This document shows positions 11,678-23,200 of a DNA stretch of 64,000 nucleotides, one piece after another. The notes below the pieces were generated by a model. That model saw nothing but the letters and a program-made list of their open reading frames with translations. It did not search any database and was not told where the DNA came from. Position 1 is the stretch's first letter. Each line of letters begins with the position of its first letter. A program made the position numbers and the translations under genes. This stretch comes from Amphiura filiformis (Eukaryota > Echinodermata > Ophiuroidea > Amphilepidida > Amphiuridae), in NCBI RefSeq assembly GCF_039555335.1, contig NC_092628.1:100645893-100709892 (forward strand), written 5' to 3'.

Positions 11678-12018
11678 GGGCTATTCCAGAAAATAGATGC
11701 ACACCCCCTATAGAGGAGTTCGGATATCCGGACTTTTTGTCCCGTCGTGACTGTTGGAAATCCAGACTTTATAAGTGCCCAAAGGCAAAAAAATCCGGCA
11801 GAAAAATAGTTTAAAATCAGAAATCCTCAATTTGAGAGCTCATTTTCAACATTTCCGTGATTTTTCCTTCATTTGATTGGATTTCCAAGCTTTTTCCAGT
11901 AACATTGGCAACTGGAAATCTAGTCGTTTTCAGAAAGCAGACTTGGAAATCCGGACATTTCTTTGATTGAAAATTTACTCCTCTATAGGGGGTGTGCACC
12001 TATTTTCTGGAATAGCCC
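11678..12018. mobile_element. TIR element family B, copy 1
   Basis: The termini GGGCTATTCCAGAAAATAGA and TATTTTCTGGAATAGCCC are inverted, and the copy is flanked by ATT on both sides (11675-11677 and 12019-12021). It is 341 bp with no coding frame. It matches copy 2 at 30649 at roughly 95 per cent by eye. Confidence 0.9.
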
Positions 12019-12426
12019 ATTAAGAGAAGTCACCCGCTGAGTGTGGCGTAAATGGTCAGCACGCGTGTGGCCATTGTCCAGCCACGCGCCTCACTCCAGG
12101 GCGCAGTCATTATCTACCTGTGATATTTAGCAGGAATTGTGTTAGTTCCAATTAAATCATAATTCCTTTACTAATTATGAGTTCGGCCATTGTATTCCGT
12201 GTGTCATTTTTATTCCAGCCACGCGAGTATGCATTGTTATATAGGCCAGCGGGTTGGCTCTCTGGTTGTCTTACACAAGTTACAGGCCAGACGTCTCTCT
12301 TAAGATGAATACCAATTGAAGATATTTTATTTTATTTTTGCTCACTGGTTACGATAAAAAAAAATCAAACTCTTTGAAGCAAAAAATATGCTTGAGTCTC
12401 AGCATGGATATTGAATAGTCTATATA
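12019..12426. other. No gene seen
   Basis: A somewhat GC-richer patch near 12050-12110, with nothing recognisable in it. Confidence 0.5.
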
Positions 12427-13185
12427 CAGGGTGTCCCAAGTTCCTTTACCATTTTAAAATGATACACCTCTTGTACACATTTATATATTTATATGAACAA
12501 TATGAATGGATTTACGCAATGAGGAAACTTATTTTAATATCTAACTTGACCAGTTTTTTAGTCAAAGTTCGGTACAAAAGTAAAGACACAGTTCATCGCC
12601 TAAGTAAGATAATCATAATATGAAACAAATTATAGCATGACAGTAAGTTCACTAATATGGTTCTCTCAAAACAACACGGATAGTTTAGCCTCTTCTCTTA
12701 CAGTATAAATAGTCTGTGTTGTAATAATTTTTGTCACAACATGATAAATATAGTATTTGGGACATTACAATAAATTAGAAACTGTACAAATACAAATTGG
12801 TACCAGGTTAAACATTTTCTTAATTTTACTTTGGGATTTATATTGTTAATACTCCAACATTGCGTAAATTAACATAACATAACATATTGTACTTAATAAA
12901 ATGAAATCGTTTACTTTGATATGACATACCTAAACTTTGATACAGGATGGGGCTACAACATAAAGGCCTATAGAGGTTTTGCCATTGAAGCCATTTTTGA
13001 TGACATGATGGTTGGAAACGGTGTTAATACTTTCAATGAAAAAACAAAACAAATTAGGGCAAATTTGGTATCATAATCGCACAACAAGTTTGCTCTTTTC
13101 AAATATTTATTTGGATTTTCCTTGCGATAATACTTGTGAGAAATATGATGGTTCAAAATGGTAACGAAACTGTTTGGACATCCTG
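12427..13185. mobile_element. Non-autonomous DNA transposon, CAGGGTGTCC termini
   Basis: Begins CAGGGTGTCCCAAGTT and ends AACTGTTTGGACATCCTG, with TA on each side (12425-12426 and 13186-13187). At 759 bp it has no transposase frame. TA duplication and the CAGGGTGT terminus point to the Tc1/mariner-like group. The 47490 element has a related terminus. Confidence 0.75.
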
Positions 13186-13187
13186 TA

Positions 13188-13667
13188 CGTCGTATATACC
13201 TTATACCACAGGCTGTTACAAACCCAAAACAAAGAAATGGTTTAAACTGAGGCGGAAGAGAACGGTTTTAAAATACCATTAAAGAAACATGGCCTATTTT
13301 TTGATATAACACATGTCACAGGATTGTGACCCTAAATTGTATCAAGTTTAACTCGTAGTTTGACTATAGAGAATTTTGTTAGATGATTGCATGAGACCTT
13401 ATTTTACTGAGTATGCCTATTTTCGGGCCTATTTTGTTAAACTTGATTAGAACGTTTTAGAGCGCAGTTTAATATAATAAATGAGACCCTGATTGATTCG
13501 ACTATTAAGATGCAACAAGCGTTTTTCAAAATGACAAACGTATATTATGAAAAATAAATAGCGAGAATAAGACCTAAATTTCTTAATATTTTGCCGCATA
13601 CAATTTTAAAATGCCCAACATGTTTTAGTCAGTTCTTCTTGCCCATTCTCCCAAGTAAATTGATTTC
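13188..13667. other. No gene seen
   Basis: AT-rich sequence without a supported frame or obvious repeat. Confidence 0.6.
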
Positions 13668-14012
13668 AACAAACAAAAATGTTTAAAACTTTTAAACAAC
13701 AAGTTTAAACAACTATATATGTTTTAAACAATTGTTTTAAACAACAGCCATAAACAGCTTTAAACAACTGTTTGTTTTAAACATTTGTTGTTTAAATTAC
13801 TTTTACTTAACTGTGTACATTTAAACAACTAAAGTTAAACAACCCAGATGTTTAAAAACTGTTGTTTAAAAAATTGTTAGAAATTTTAAACAATTGAATG
13901 TTTAAAGTTTAAACAACTCAAGGTTGTTTAAACTTTGAACAGAAGTTGTTAGAGTGACCGGCGTAAACAGTGTTGTTTAAAATTTTTAAACAGTTGTTTA
14001 AAATATTTTTTA
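13668..14012. repeat. Array of GTTTAAAC/TTGTTTAAAC words
   Basis: About 25 occurrences of TTTAAAC or GTTTAAA in both orientations in 345 bp, spaced irregularly. The word is itself palindromic, so the whole block can fold in many ways. It resembles in architecture the AACGTT-rich family A and the GAGTC array at 43203, and is possibly a foldback element. Confidence 0.8.
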
Positions 14013-14639
14013 CTGTGTACCCCCTCTATACCCCCCCTGCAAGATCTTGCCTCTGTGCCTAGACACACAAGCTAGATTTGTACTCAAAAAAAGGCACACA
14101 AGCATAGCCTCGTGAGGACACACAGACAGACACCCCGACAGACAGACAACAGAGATCAAGAGAAAGCCGAGGAGGGAGAAAGAACTTCTGAACATTACAC
14201 AAGAAGCCATTATGTAAGTGTAAAAACAAATACTGAATCACAAACACCACCAATAATGAACTACAGTATACGACGAAGAACTGAATATGCAGGGTGAAGT
14301 GAATACAAGAAGCAAAGAGTTTATCAGTTTGGCTTCATTTCTGACAACATATAGGCCTTGCATAATCTGGCTTCATATTGCCAAATCAACACTGACGTAT
14401 ACATTCTTTATTCTTAACTTATAACGTGGGGTCTAAACCAGTATAGTAAATTTAAAGCACGTCATGACAACCACATCTTGTGATATTTGTCTCCTTTTTA
14501 AACAGAATTTAATTTGCTGGCAGTCGAAATGGATAAAGAGCAATATTTTTATTCAAATATGATTTGGTCAGTCACAGTTTCAAATCACGTGATTGGGGCT
14601 CGAGCAAACTGACATATGAAAATATTGAGAGAGAAAAAA
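14013..14639. other. No gene seen; short CAGA repeat
   Basis: Contains a short CAGACAGA tract near 14123-14150. Open frames on both strands here are short and repeat-driven. Confidence 0.55.
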
Positions 14640-14641
14640 TC

Positions 14642-14712
14642 AGGAGTCAGCGGGGATTGAACCCCGGTCGCTGGATTACCGGTCCAGAGTCTTACCACTG
14701 TAGGCCTACTAT
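14642..14712 (-). repeat. tRNA-like head, probably of a SINE
   Basis: The - strand reads AGTGGTAAGACTC (A-box like), an anticodon-like stem CTGGA/TCCAG around a CCGGTAA loop (would be GGT, threonine) and GGTTCAATCCC (B-box like). The base before the anticodon is C instead of the near-universal T33, the T loop is one base short, and the acceptor arms do not pair well. It therefore reads as a tRNA-derived SINE or tRNA pseudogene, not a working tRNA. Confidence 0.55.
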
Positions 14713-16320
14713 ATACCTGAGTTCACAGTCGGTACTCGGGCAATCTCAACTTTAAGTCCCATAACTCTTTCATTGCGTCTCAGCGGCCAATTATATATTA
14801 TATATTACATGATGAAAAAGGAGTTACAGTTTCAAATTATTAAATCCTTTAAGTGTTCGAAATTTGCACCAAAAATGGTCAAAAAATGATAAAAAAAAAA
14901 AAAAAATCATAAAAAAGCCCGATTTTCGCCCAAATTTCAAATATTTTTGGTGAAGTTGGTCAAAATTGAAAAAAATAAAAACGGCTTCTAGATATTTTTA
15001 TCTAGTTTTTAAAAAAAAAAAAAAAAAAGGTAGGGGGCCAAAAAACATTTTTTTTTTTTTGGATTTTGGGCGAAAATGAGCATTTTGGCCCAATTTTGAC
15101 CTTACAGGTGTAATTATCAAGTCTTTGCCATTCTAAATATGTATACTTTTATATACTTTAGACCAACAATTTAGCAGTTATGAGGCCCGAAAGTTTCCAT
15201 AATTCCAGGGTTCAGCAGACCAACCTTAAACAAACAAACATACGGTAGGCCTATTGGTAAAAGAAGCACGTTCCTTGCTACAATAATATTTAAAGGGTTT
15301 TAGTTTGTCATGTTTGTGGACAGGCCGTACTAAAATGTATAGCTGCGAGTAAAATCTAATGAATTTTTTCAAATGTGGTAAAATAATTGCCAAACTCAGA
15401 TTCAAGATTATGATATATTTTGAATACTTATGATCTTTGACAAATTTTTGACAAACAATTCTTAAATTGTTCATATTTTTTTTCTATTATATAGCTCATA
15501 AAAATATATGTGGGCGTGTCTGATTTCCTAACATTTAGTTCTATAAAACATAAAAACCTGTTGGAGGTTGCAATTTCAAAAAAGGAATATCGCCCAACAG
15601 CTGGCGCATGCGCCTTAGTTTTATGAGTTGGTGTATATTCAACCAATCAAAATTGTTTTTTACGTTTGACGCACTTATGAATTGCTGACCAAAGAACATT
15701 GAGATGTTTTAAGTATTAAAGATGCTTTCAGCCAAAACCACCTCACAGATGATGAAGACACTTTCAGTGAAACACCTAGAGTGATAATAAGGCATCCCTC
15801 AGCAGGACGTATTCAAATAAGTCTTCGTTCGTAAGAGCCGAAGTGTGCATCACCTAAACACAATTACAAAAGGACCTACAAACGCTTGATGAATGTTGGT
15901 GAGTGAAATTTTGTTGTTATCATACTTCATAAACATTATTCAGCCTAATGCATTGATAACTTAAAAGTTTGTTTTAGTAAAAAAAAATCACCATGATGGA
16001 ATACGATTTTTACTTTTTTTTTATGTATGGGAATTAAATGTGTATGTATGTAAAATAAAAGCCCAAGAAAAAAACCCAGCGCAGGTGCAATTATAGGCAT
16101 TAAGTATCGGTATTACGTTTTGTTGTACCTGTATATCCATATGAATACTTTAATGTTTATCGCTTGACCCATTCAGAAATAAAAGTTACTTGGAGTATGT
16201 TTGTTTGTTAAAATGTTTTACTGTGCTAATATGATCAACACTATTGTTGCAAAACGTACATAAATTGTGTAAGACTTTGCACTAGGCATAATTTGTATGA
16301 GTTTTCTTCGGAGCGAAACT
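14713..16320. other. No gene seen; AT-rich hairpin and dispersed fragments
   Basis: The segment 14875-15100 contains AAGCCCGATTTTCGCCCAAA and, inverted, TTTTGGGCGAAAATGAGC around A and T runs, a weak foldback. A piece at 15158-15215 (AGACCAACAATTTAGCAGTT) recurs at 7252 and inverted at about 62375-62400. Confidence 0.5.
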
Positions 16321-17316
16321 AGGCAATGTGGATGCAGGATTTACCTTTTACCAATTTAGGCCTATTATAACCATATAAATAATATAGCATTACGTGTACT
16401 TGGAAATTATATTCCTATATACTCAAGTCCACTACGGGCCCGTGGGCCCTAAGTTGTTGCTCAGGAGTTTCTTCGCTACACCCACAGGGCCATTCAATAA
16501 TGAATTTTCTAGCATCCATCCTTTTTGCATGTAACTATGGTAATTTAAAATAGAACTTTCAAAGACTGATTTTTTTCTCTAGGTTACATGACTAAAGTCG
16601 CCAATAGTCGTAAAGTCGCGACTTTCGACTAAGACTTGGCAATTGTCACCTAATGACGACTATCTATTTTGTCGTCAAGATAATATTATAAGGAAACTAT
16701 AGGCCTATACATAATGTTTGGCTAAATTTACACGAACGTTTGATATCCATAAATATTGCTGAAATTTAAAATGGAAGCTTGATTACATAGACGAAGAAGA
16801 TGCCTATGTTCAGATGTTTCTGTTCATATTGAGTAAATAAAAAAGAAAAGTAAAGTAAAAACAAGTAATAAAAATAATAATTATGATAATTATAATGATA
16901 AGAATTAAATAGATAAATAGTAAGAAATTACAATGAAGCCATCACTATAGATACAGTGCTCAACTATAAGATATAGGAGCGAAATATATAATTATATTAG
17001 CACATACGCTCTAAATGTAAAAGAGTGAAAATCTCACTCCCGAAAAGAGTGATTCACTTATAAGACCACTCAAAAAGGAGTGAAATGCGTTTTTAAACTT
17101 TAAAAGTTTAAAAACACATTTTACTCATTTTTGAGTGGTTTTATAAGTGAATCACTCTTTTGGGGAGTGAGTTTTTCACTCTTTTACATTTAGAGAGTAG
17201 CATACACGATTTGTGTATTGCTATGTGCTAATTTCACTAGTATAATAATATAGAAAAATCATAATTATTAAGTCTTCCATTAGGTCTTCACCAACTTGAG
17301 CTCGCATAGTTCAATA
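16321..17316 (+). repeat. Segmental duplication, copy 1
   Basis: Matches 17707-19410 over its whole length, from AGGCAATGTGGATG to GAGCTCGCATAGTTCAATA. Copy 1 lacks the transposon found at 17934-18619 and has an extra palindrome at 17009-17195. Confidence 0.9.
17009..17195. mobile_element. Near-perfect palindromic MITE
   Basis: CTCTAAATGTAAAAGAGTGA runs to TTTTTCACTCTTTTACATTT and TAGAG, one almost uninterrupted inverted repeat centred at 17102. The parallel position in the second duplicate (about 19285) lacks it, so it inserted after the duplication or was lost from the other copy. Confidence 0.85.
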
Positions 17317-17326
17317 TAAAGTATAA

Positions 17327-17640
17327 AGTTGTTCTCTAAAACCAAGTTTTCTCAGCAATTAAATATCGCAGTGCAAAAAATGTTGGTGCGTTGGATGTAC
17401 ATTTACATTTTTTGTGTGTGTTTATACAATTTTTAAGAACCCGTTTTCAAATTCTTCGTTTTTATCCTTTTAAGCACCATGCAAAAGAGACCAAAAACGC
17501 GTTCCATGCTATTTTTTCTCCAAATGTGTGCCCCGTATAAAACCACACCGAGTGATTGCTTTCTCCTTTTTGTATTGTGCTACAAACCGATAAAAGAAAT
17601 AATGTCACCATTTATTAGAACTAAAGTACTGATTCAATTT
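17327..17640. repeat. Dispersed segment shared with CES-A intron 6
   Basis: GTTCTCTAAAACCAAGTTTT through CACACCGAGTGATTGCTTTC recurs at 50607-50875 in the same orientation with moderate divergence. No coding frame. Confidence 0.75.
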
Positions 17641-17933
17641 TAGAAGCTCTTTTTGGGGAACATTTTGGAGAATCATGCATGAGAAAAAACTGGTTTGTGA
17701 AATTATTAGGCAATGTGGATGGCCATGATTTAAACGTCTTTAAACGTCTAATAATTTAGGCCTATTATAACCATATAAATAACATATCATTTATACTTTT
17801 ACTTGGAAATTATATTCCTATCCTAAGTCCGCTACGGGCCCGTGGGCCCTAAGTTGTTGCTCAGGAGTTTCTTCGCCACACCCACAGGGCCATTCAATAA
17901 TGAATTTTCTAGCATCCATCCTTTTTGCATGTA

Positions 17934-18619
17934 CCCAGCAAACACAAAAACGTTTTAAAAACGTTTTAAATAAGTTATATGTTGGCTTTTGGTTTAGGTA
18001 AAAACATTTTAATAACATTAAAATGTCGGGTTATATAAAGGTCATGATAACGTTTTAAAACGTTTTGTATGAAAACACACTACAACAATAGTTTTAAATG
18101 TTTTCAAAAAATGTTATTGCAAACTATTTTTGCAAACATTTTTGCCAAATATTTTGTCAATACTTAAATAACATTTAAAATATTTGAACCCAGCAAGCAC
18201 AGAAATGTTCTTAAATGTTTTTTTCAAAACCTTTCAATAACATTTAAATGTCGGGTTATATAAAGGTCTTGAAAACGTTTTTAAAACGTTATTGAAAATA
18301 TTTTGGGCAAACATTTTTCGCAAAATATTTTTTCAACCCCAAAATAACATTCTGTTTAGGATGTTTTGTATCAAGTTTTCAAGAATGTTTTTGGAATGTT
18401 ATTAAAACGTTTTTATACCCTTTATATAACCCGACATTTAAACGTTTTCTGTAAAACATTTGTTTGCTGAGCAGTAGATTATCAAAAAATGTTTTTTAAG
18501 GTTATGAAAACGTTTTATTCTCTTAATATACCCTTTATATAACCCGACATTTAAACGTTTTCTGACAACCTTTTATAACCTTTTGCGAATGATGTCGAAA
18601 ACGTTTTGTGTCTGCTGGG
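17934..18619. mobile_element. Family A TIR element, composite, with TA target duplication
   Basis: Starts CCCAGCAAACACAAAA and ends GTGTCTGCTGGG, with TA at 17932-17933 and 18620-18621. The homologous empty site in copy 1 reads TTTTTGCATGTAACTATGG (TA at 16532-16533). This directly shows the insertion boundaries and the TA duplication. An internal second terminus (CCCAGCAAGCACAG at about 18189) indicates a composite of two units. Confidence 0.9.
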
Positions 18620-19105
18620 TAACTATGGTAATTTAAAATACGAACTTTCAAAGATGGATTTTTTCTCTAAGTTATATGACTAAAGTCGCCAATAGTCGTA
18701 AAGTAGTGATAGCGGCAGTCGCGACTTTCGACTAAGACTTGGCAGTTGTCACCTAATGACGACTATCTATTTTGTCGTCAAGATAATATTATAAGGAAAC
18801 TATATACATAACGTTTGGCTAAATTTACACGAACGTTTGATATCCATAAATATTGCTGAAATTGAAAATGGAAGCTTGATTACATAGACGAAGAAGATAC
18901 CTATATGTTCAGATGTTTCAGGTCATATTGAGTAAATAAAAAAGAAAAGTAAAGTAAAAACACATTTTGTAATGTATGTTTTAATGTGTTTGTAATACAT
19001 TTGTATAATTGCTTGCGTCATTTAGTCTTAAACACGTCACGTGTTAGTTTGTGCATTTTGGGTCTGAAAGTTACCTCGTGTTTTGCTTAAATTTTGACCT
19101 CAAAC

Positions 19106-19179
<74 letters not shown>

Positions 19180-19180
19180 A
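19106..19180. repeat. (AAT)n microsatellite
   Basis: About 24 AAT units, absent from the homologous place in the other duplicate. Confidence 0.95.
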
Positions 19181-19410
19181 AATAATAATAATTATAATAA
19201 TAAGAATTAAATAGATAAATAGTAAGAAATTACAATGAAACCATATAGATATAGGAGCGAAATATATAATTATACTAGTGAAATTAGCACATAGATACAC
19301 AATTTATATATTGCTATGTGCTAATTTCACTGATATAATTATATAAAAAAATAATAATTATTAAGTCTTCCATAGGTCTTCACCAACTTGAGCTCGCATG
19401 GTTCAATATT

Positions 19411-19911
19411 GCCTTCTTATTACAAAAAAAGACATAACGTTAAAAAAGTTGGTACGTAGTCATGGTAGAAGAATGTTCTAAAATAAAAAACTTGGATAAA
19501 TGCGCACGAATCGCGCAAAAAATGTTATTTTACACGAATATATCCATATAAATTATGATGTTCCAAACTGGGCTTAAAGAAATATTTACACTGCAATATG
19601 TTGGTGAATTTTTCCTGCATGTCGAGCAAGGGAAAATATAATGCAGAGCGGAGTTGCTCTTCTGCCCTCGGTATGATCGAACTCCTATACGAAAAATCTG
19701 CGGCTCTTATAGTAATACAATTCTGAAGTTTGGAACTATCAACTATACAACGTTTACTGAATATCAGCGGCATTGTGATTTTCACCATTTTAGCCCCGTT
19801 TAGTGTTACTTTCGGGACCCCTGTATGATCATAAGAACTCAAGCAAATCTGAAGAACATGCCCGGTCACTATTTTCGCAATCTTTGTCTTTTTTCCCCTG
19901 TCTTATTACAG
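19411..19911. other. Upstream region of the glass-like gene, likely containing a 5' intron
   Basis: A pyrimidine-rich run ending TTATTACAG at 19911 is a good splice acceptor, which would start the first visible exon at 19912. The upstream non-coding exon and promoter were not identified. An open - strand frame in this segment shows no family resemblance. Confidence 0.5.
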
Positions 19912-19957
19912 CCAGCCACAAAGTGACAAATAAAATATATTGAAGATCCAGCGAGCC

Positions 19958-20241
19958 ATGGATGCCCAACATCATACCCGTTACTCGATGCTTCAACCAT
20001 CGGTTATCTCTTCCAGTAATTCTGAGATATGGAGTGCTCTTTCGCAATCCTTCCTTCTACCCTCTCCGTCTTCGTCATTTAATGACCTGAGAGAGCTGGG
20101 AGTCTATGATAATCTACCTTCTGCAGCAGCTCCCAGCTCTAATGAGAATAATTTCAAATCGGAATTGGCTTCTGATAGAGAGATAAAGCTAGATAGCATA
20201 CAGAGGAAACTATCTTTAGATTTTCTCAACTCAAATCGCAG
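19958..20241 (+). CDS. gl: glass-like exon 1
   Basis: Starts [12 protein letters not shown] and is rich in Ser, with no known domain. It ends after two bases of an Arg codon at CGCAG before GTAGGT. A preceding splice acceptor at 19911 suggests 5' UTR sequence upstream. Confidence 0.82.
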
Positions 20242-23200
20242 GTAGGTAGTCATTAACTTTCGTTTAATCATACTTCTCTTCTCTCTCCCCTCCCTCCCTC
20301 CCCTCCCTCCCGTCTCTTCTCTTCTCTTCTCTTCTCTTCTCTTCTCTTCTCTTCTCTTCTCTTCTCTTCTCTTCTCTTCTCTTCTCTTCTCTTCTCTTCT
20401 CTTCTCTTCTCTTCTCTTCTCTCTCTCCTCTCCTCTCTTCTCTTCTCTCTCTCTCCTCTCCCCTCCGCTTCCCTTCGCTCCCCTTCTCTTCTCTTCTCTT
20501 CTCTTCTCCTCTCTCTCTCTCTCCTCTCCCTCCCCTCCCCTCCTCCTCCCCTCCCCTCCTCTCCTCCTCTCCTCTCCTCTCCTCTCCTCTCCTCGCCTCT
20601 CCTCTCCTCTCCTCTCCTCTCCTCTCCTCTCCTCTCCTCTCTTCTCTTCTCCTCTCCTCTCCTCTCTCCTCCTCCTCTCCTCTCCTCTCTCTCCTCTCCT
20701 CTCCTCTCTCTCCCTCTCTCTCTCCTCTCCCTCCTCTCCTCTCCTCTCCTCTCCTCTCCTCTCCTCTCCTCTCCTCTCCTCTCCTCTCCTCTCTCGTTTC
20801 ATCTAGTTTTATAATGTTTTATCATCGCTTTGTTTTTATACGTGTAATTTTGCTTTGTTTTGTATTTAGGGACATGCACATTGAATCTGAGTTATCATGT
20901 CAAGCTGATAGTCAAGAGAGACTTGTGATGGGCAAAGACACCACATCTACACTCCGTTCATTGAACAAACCAGTCTTACACAACATGGCAACAGCACGGT
21001 CGATCTCTCCACTTCCTGGAGTCCATACATTCCGTAAAAAACCAGAGGGGATAGACAATTCTCGGAGTCCTGTATATGGCGAGGTACCCAGCGATATCGG
21101 GGTAAAATTAATCGTGGGTTTTATTAATTGTTTTCGTCAAGTGCATCATAGTGTTTACTTATCATGCATTGCCTATCATCAACAAAGTCACATTCATCAT
21201 TGGGACTGTGAACATCGTCTATGTCGTCGTCGTCCTCCTCCTCCTCCTCATCATCATCATCATGTATCATGCATTGCATGTAGGCTTAATACGATGAAGA
21301 CGCTATTTCACTCATTCGTATACTGTATCATTTTAATACAACTAAAAATACGAGTAAATGAACATGAAAATGTAACATGTAAAAAACCCAATACAATAAA
21401 TGTTCAACATCAGTTGTTTCTTAACTCACATGATCGATAATTGATTGAAATAAACCCAACTTGAAACAACATATTTTTTCCACAGCATCAACCCACAGGC
21501 TCCAGTTATGACCAAAGTGTTTATCAAACTCATATGGACACCCACAGTCCCAGTATGTACTACCCATCTCACCACCAGCCACATGTATACAACAACGGCA
21601 GCTTTTCATCTCAAGTATCGTATAAACCGACGTACGAGGTACCACCACCGGTTATAACCGTTTCTCGAGACACCCCTAGTGCAAATCCTACTTCATATCC
21701 AGATAGTAACAGCAGTTACAGTAGCATGCCTGACGCTTTCGCCGTGCACACGTATACTTCGTCACCAAATTCCTCTACAGTAGACTCAGTGACGTCACGA
21801 TATGATGGTAGGCAGCTGGTTGGGAATACACAGAATTATCCATACCACAACTGGGATCAAGGTGTCGTTAAGACAATACAACATCGATTGTCTGGTTATG
21901 AGTAAGTATGATATCTAAACTGTCTGCGATATAATTATGTACATTATACTCTCTGTGAACAAGCGAACGGTGGGTTATCATCTTCTCCGAAGGACTCTTA
22001 TATTTCATTTACCCAATTCTAAATATATCTCGGAGAGAGTAGAAATCTGAATCTATTTTTGTTATAAACTGCTTTTCGACGAACCAATAATAGCTAATAA
22101 TCAGTAAGTTTCAGTCAAGTGCGAGAGGCTGCGGGTTCGAACCCTGGCGGTGGTTTAGTAATTGAGTTATTGAGTTAGCTTGAAATTCCCCTGGACAAGG
22201 AACTTACTGTTACTTGTCGCGTTGTAACCCGTACAAAACTCGGGGAGCTGATCCTGGCTGCGAAGGTCAGGTATGGAATATCTTCACTTTGATCAGCTCG
22301 TAATCGGTGGGAATTGTTAGGCTAGTACCACTACGCCGAAAGGTAGACCCACGTTAGGAGTGCATAAAGTTGATCTGTCTGGTCTATATTGTGTGTGTTA
22401 AATAAAGTAGACAAAGTATAGGTCTTCAATTAATACTTTGTGATGCTTCTGGCGAGATGTCACAAGGCAATTATCAAAATAAAATATATTAATATCAATC
22501 CGCGATGTTATAAGGCCCGCCGATTACGAGCTGATCAAAGTATAAGGTGTGCGCTTCTAAGCAGCAAAGTCCCTGTCTTGTTGTTTAATGGCTTATGGAA
22601 TAATGAAATGAAATGAAATGAAATGAAATGCAAGTCTTTATTGTAATCAATATTTATTCTGTGTTTGCTTTCAGTGGTCGGAGCAGTGAGATTGGTTCTG
22701 GATATTACTCATCCTCCCCATCTCCGCCTTACGAGTGCACAGATCGACATTTTCAAGAGTCCACTGACTACATCAACCTGCCTATTGTTGTCACAACTTC
22801 ACATGGCCAATCACGAATCAATACCGAGCAAGTGATGACAAAAGCGGTTACGGTCCCCCGAAATGTAGCACCAAGCGGCAGGGCCACCAACCAATGTCAC
22901 ATCTGTAGAAAAACATACGGTCGCCCAAGTACATTGAAGACCCATGTTCGAACCCATCTTGGGGATCGACCTTACCAATGCCAGTTATGCGGCAAGTCTT
23001 TCACACAACCAGCTAATTTGACAGCACATATTCGCATCCACAGTGGTGAAAAACCCTTCAGTTGTCCGGTCTGCAGAAGGCAGTTTTCACAGGTAAGAAA
23101 AGACATATCAAAAGAAATTACTTATAAAAAATCTTATGTAGAAATATTTACGAGTTAATCTGTTATATATATGAAGATCCTGTTTATGACCCTATTTTAT

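Larger units (their letters stand above)
17707..19410 (+). repeat. Segmental duplication, copy 2
   Basis: The second copy of 16321-17316 is enlarged by the family A transposon (17934-18619) and by about 145 bp plus an (AAT)n tract at 18962-19180. The words flanking each insertion can be aligned base by base with copy 1. Confidence 0.9.

Noticed and set aside
14642-14712. Possible tRNA-Thr(GGT) gene
   Set aside because: C at position 33, a short T loop and poor acceptor pairing; more likely a SINE head.
19100-19300. Poly-isoleucine frame
   Set aside because: Translation of the (AAT)n microsatellite.
20104-20802. 232-codon - strand frame rich in Arg/Glu
   Set aside because: Antisense of the pyrimidine microsatellite in glass intron 1 and of glass exon 1.
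20814-21440. 208-codon frame as one long exon
   Set aside because: It runs through the splice donors of glass exon 2 into intron; the part after 21101 is low-complexity His/Pro and not supported.
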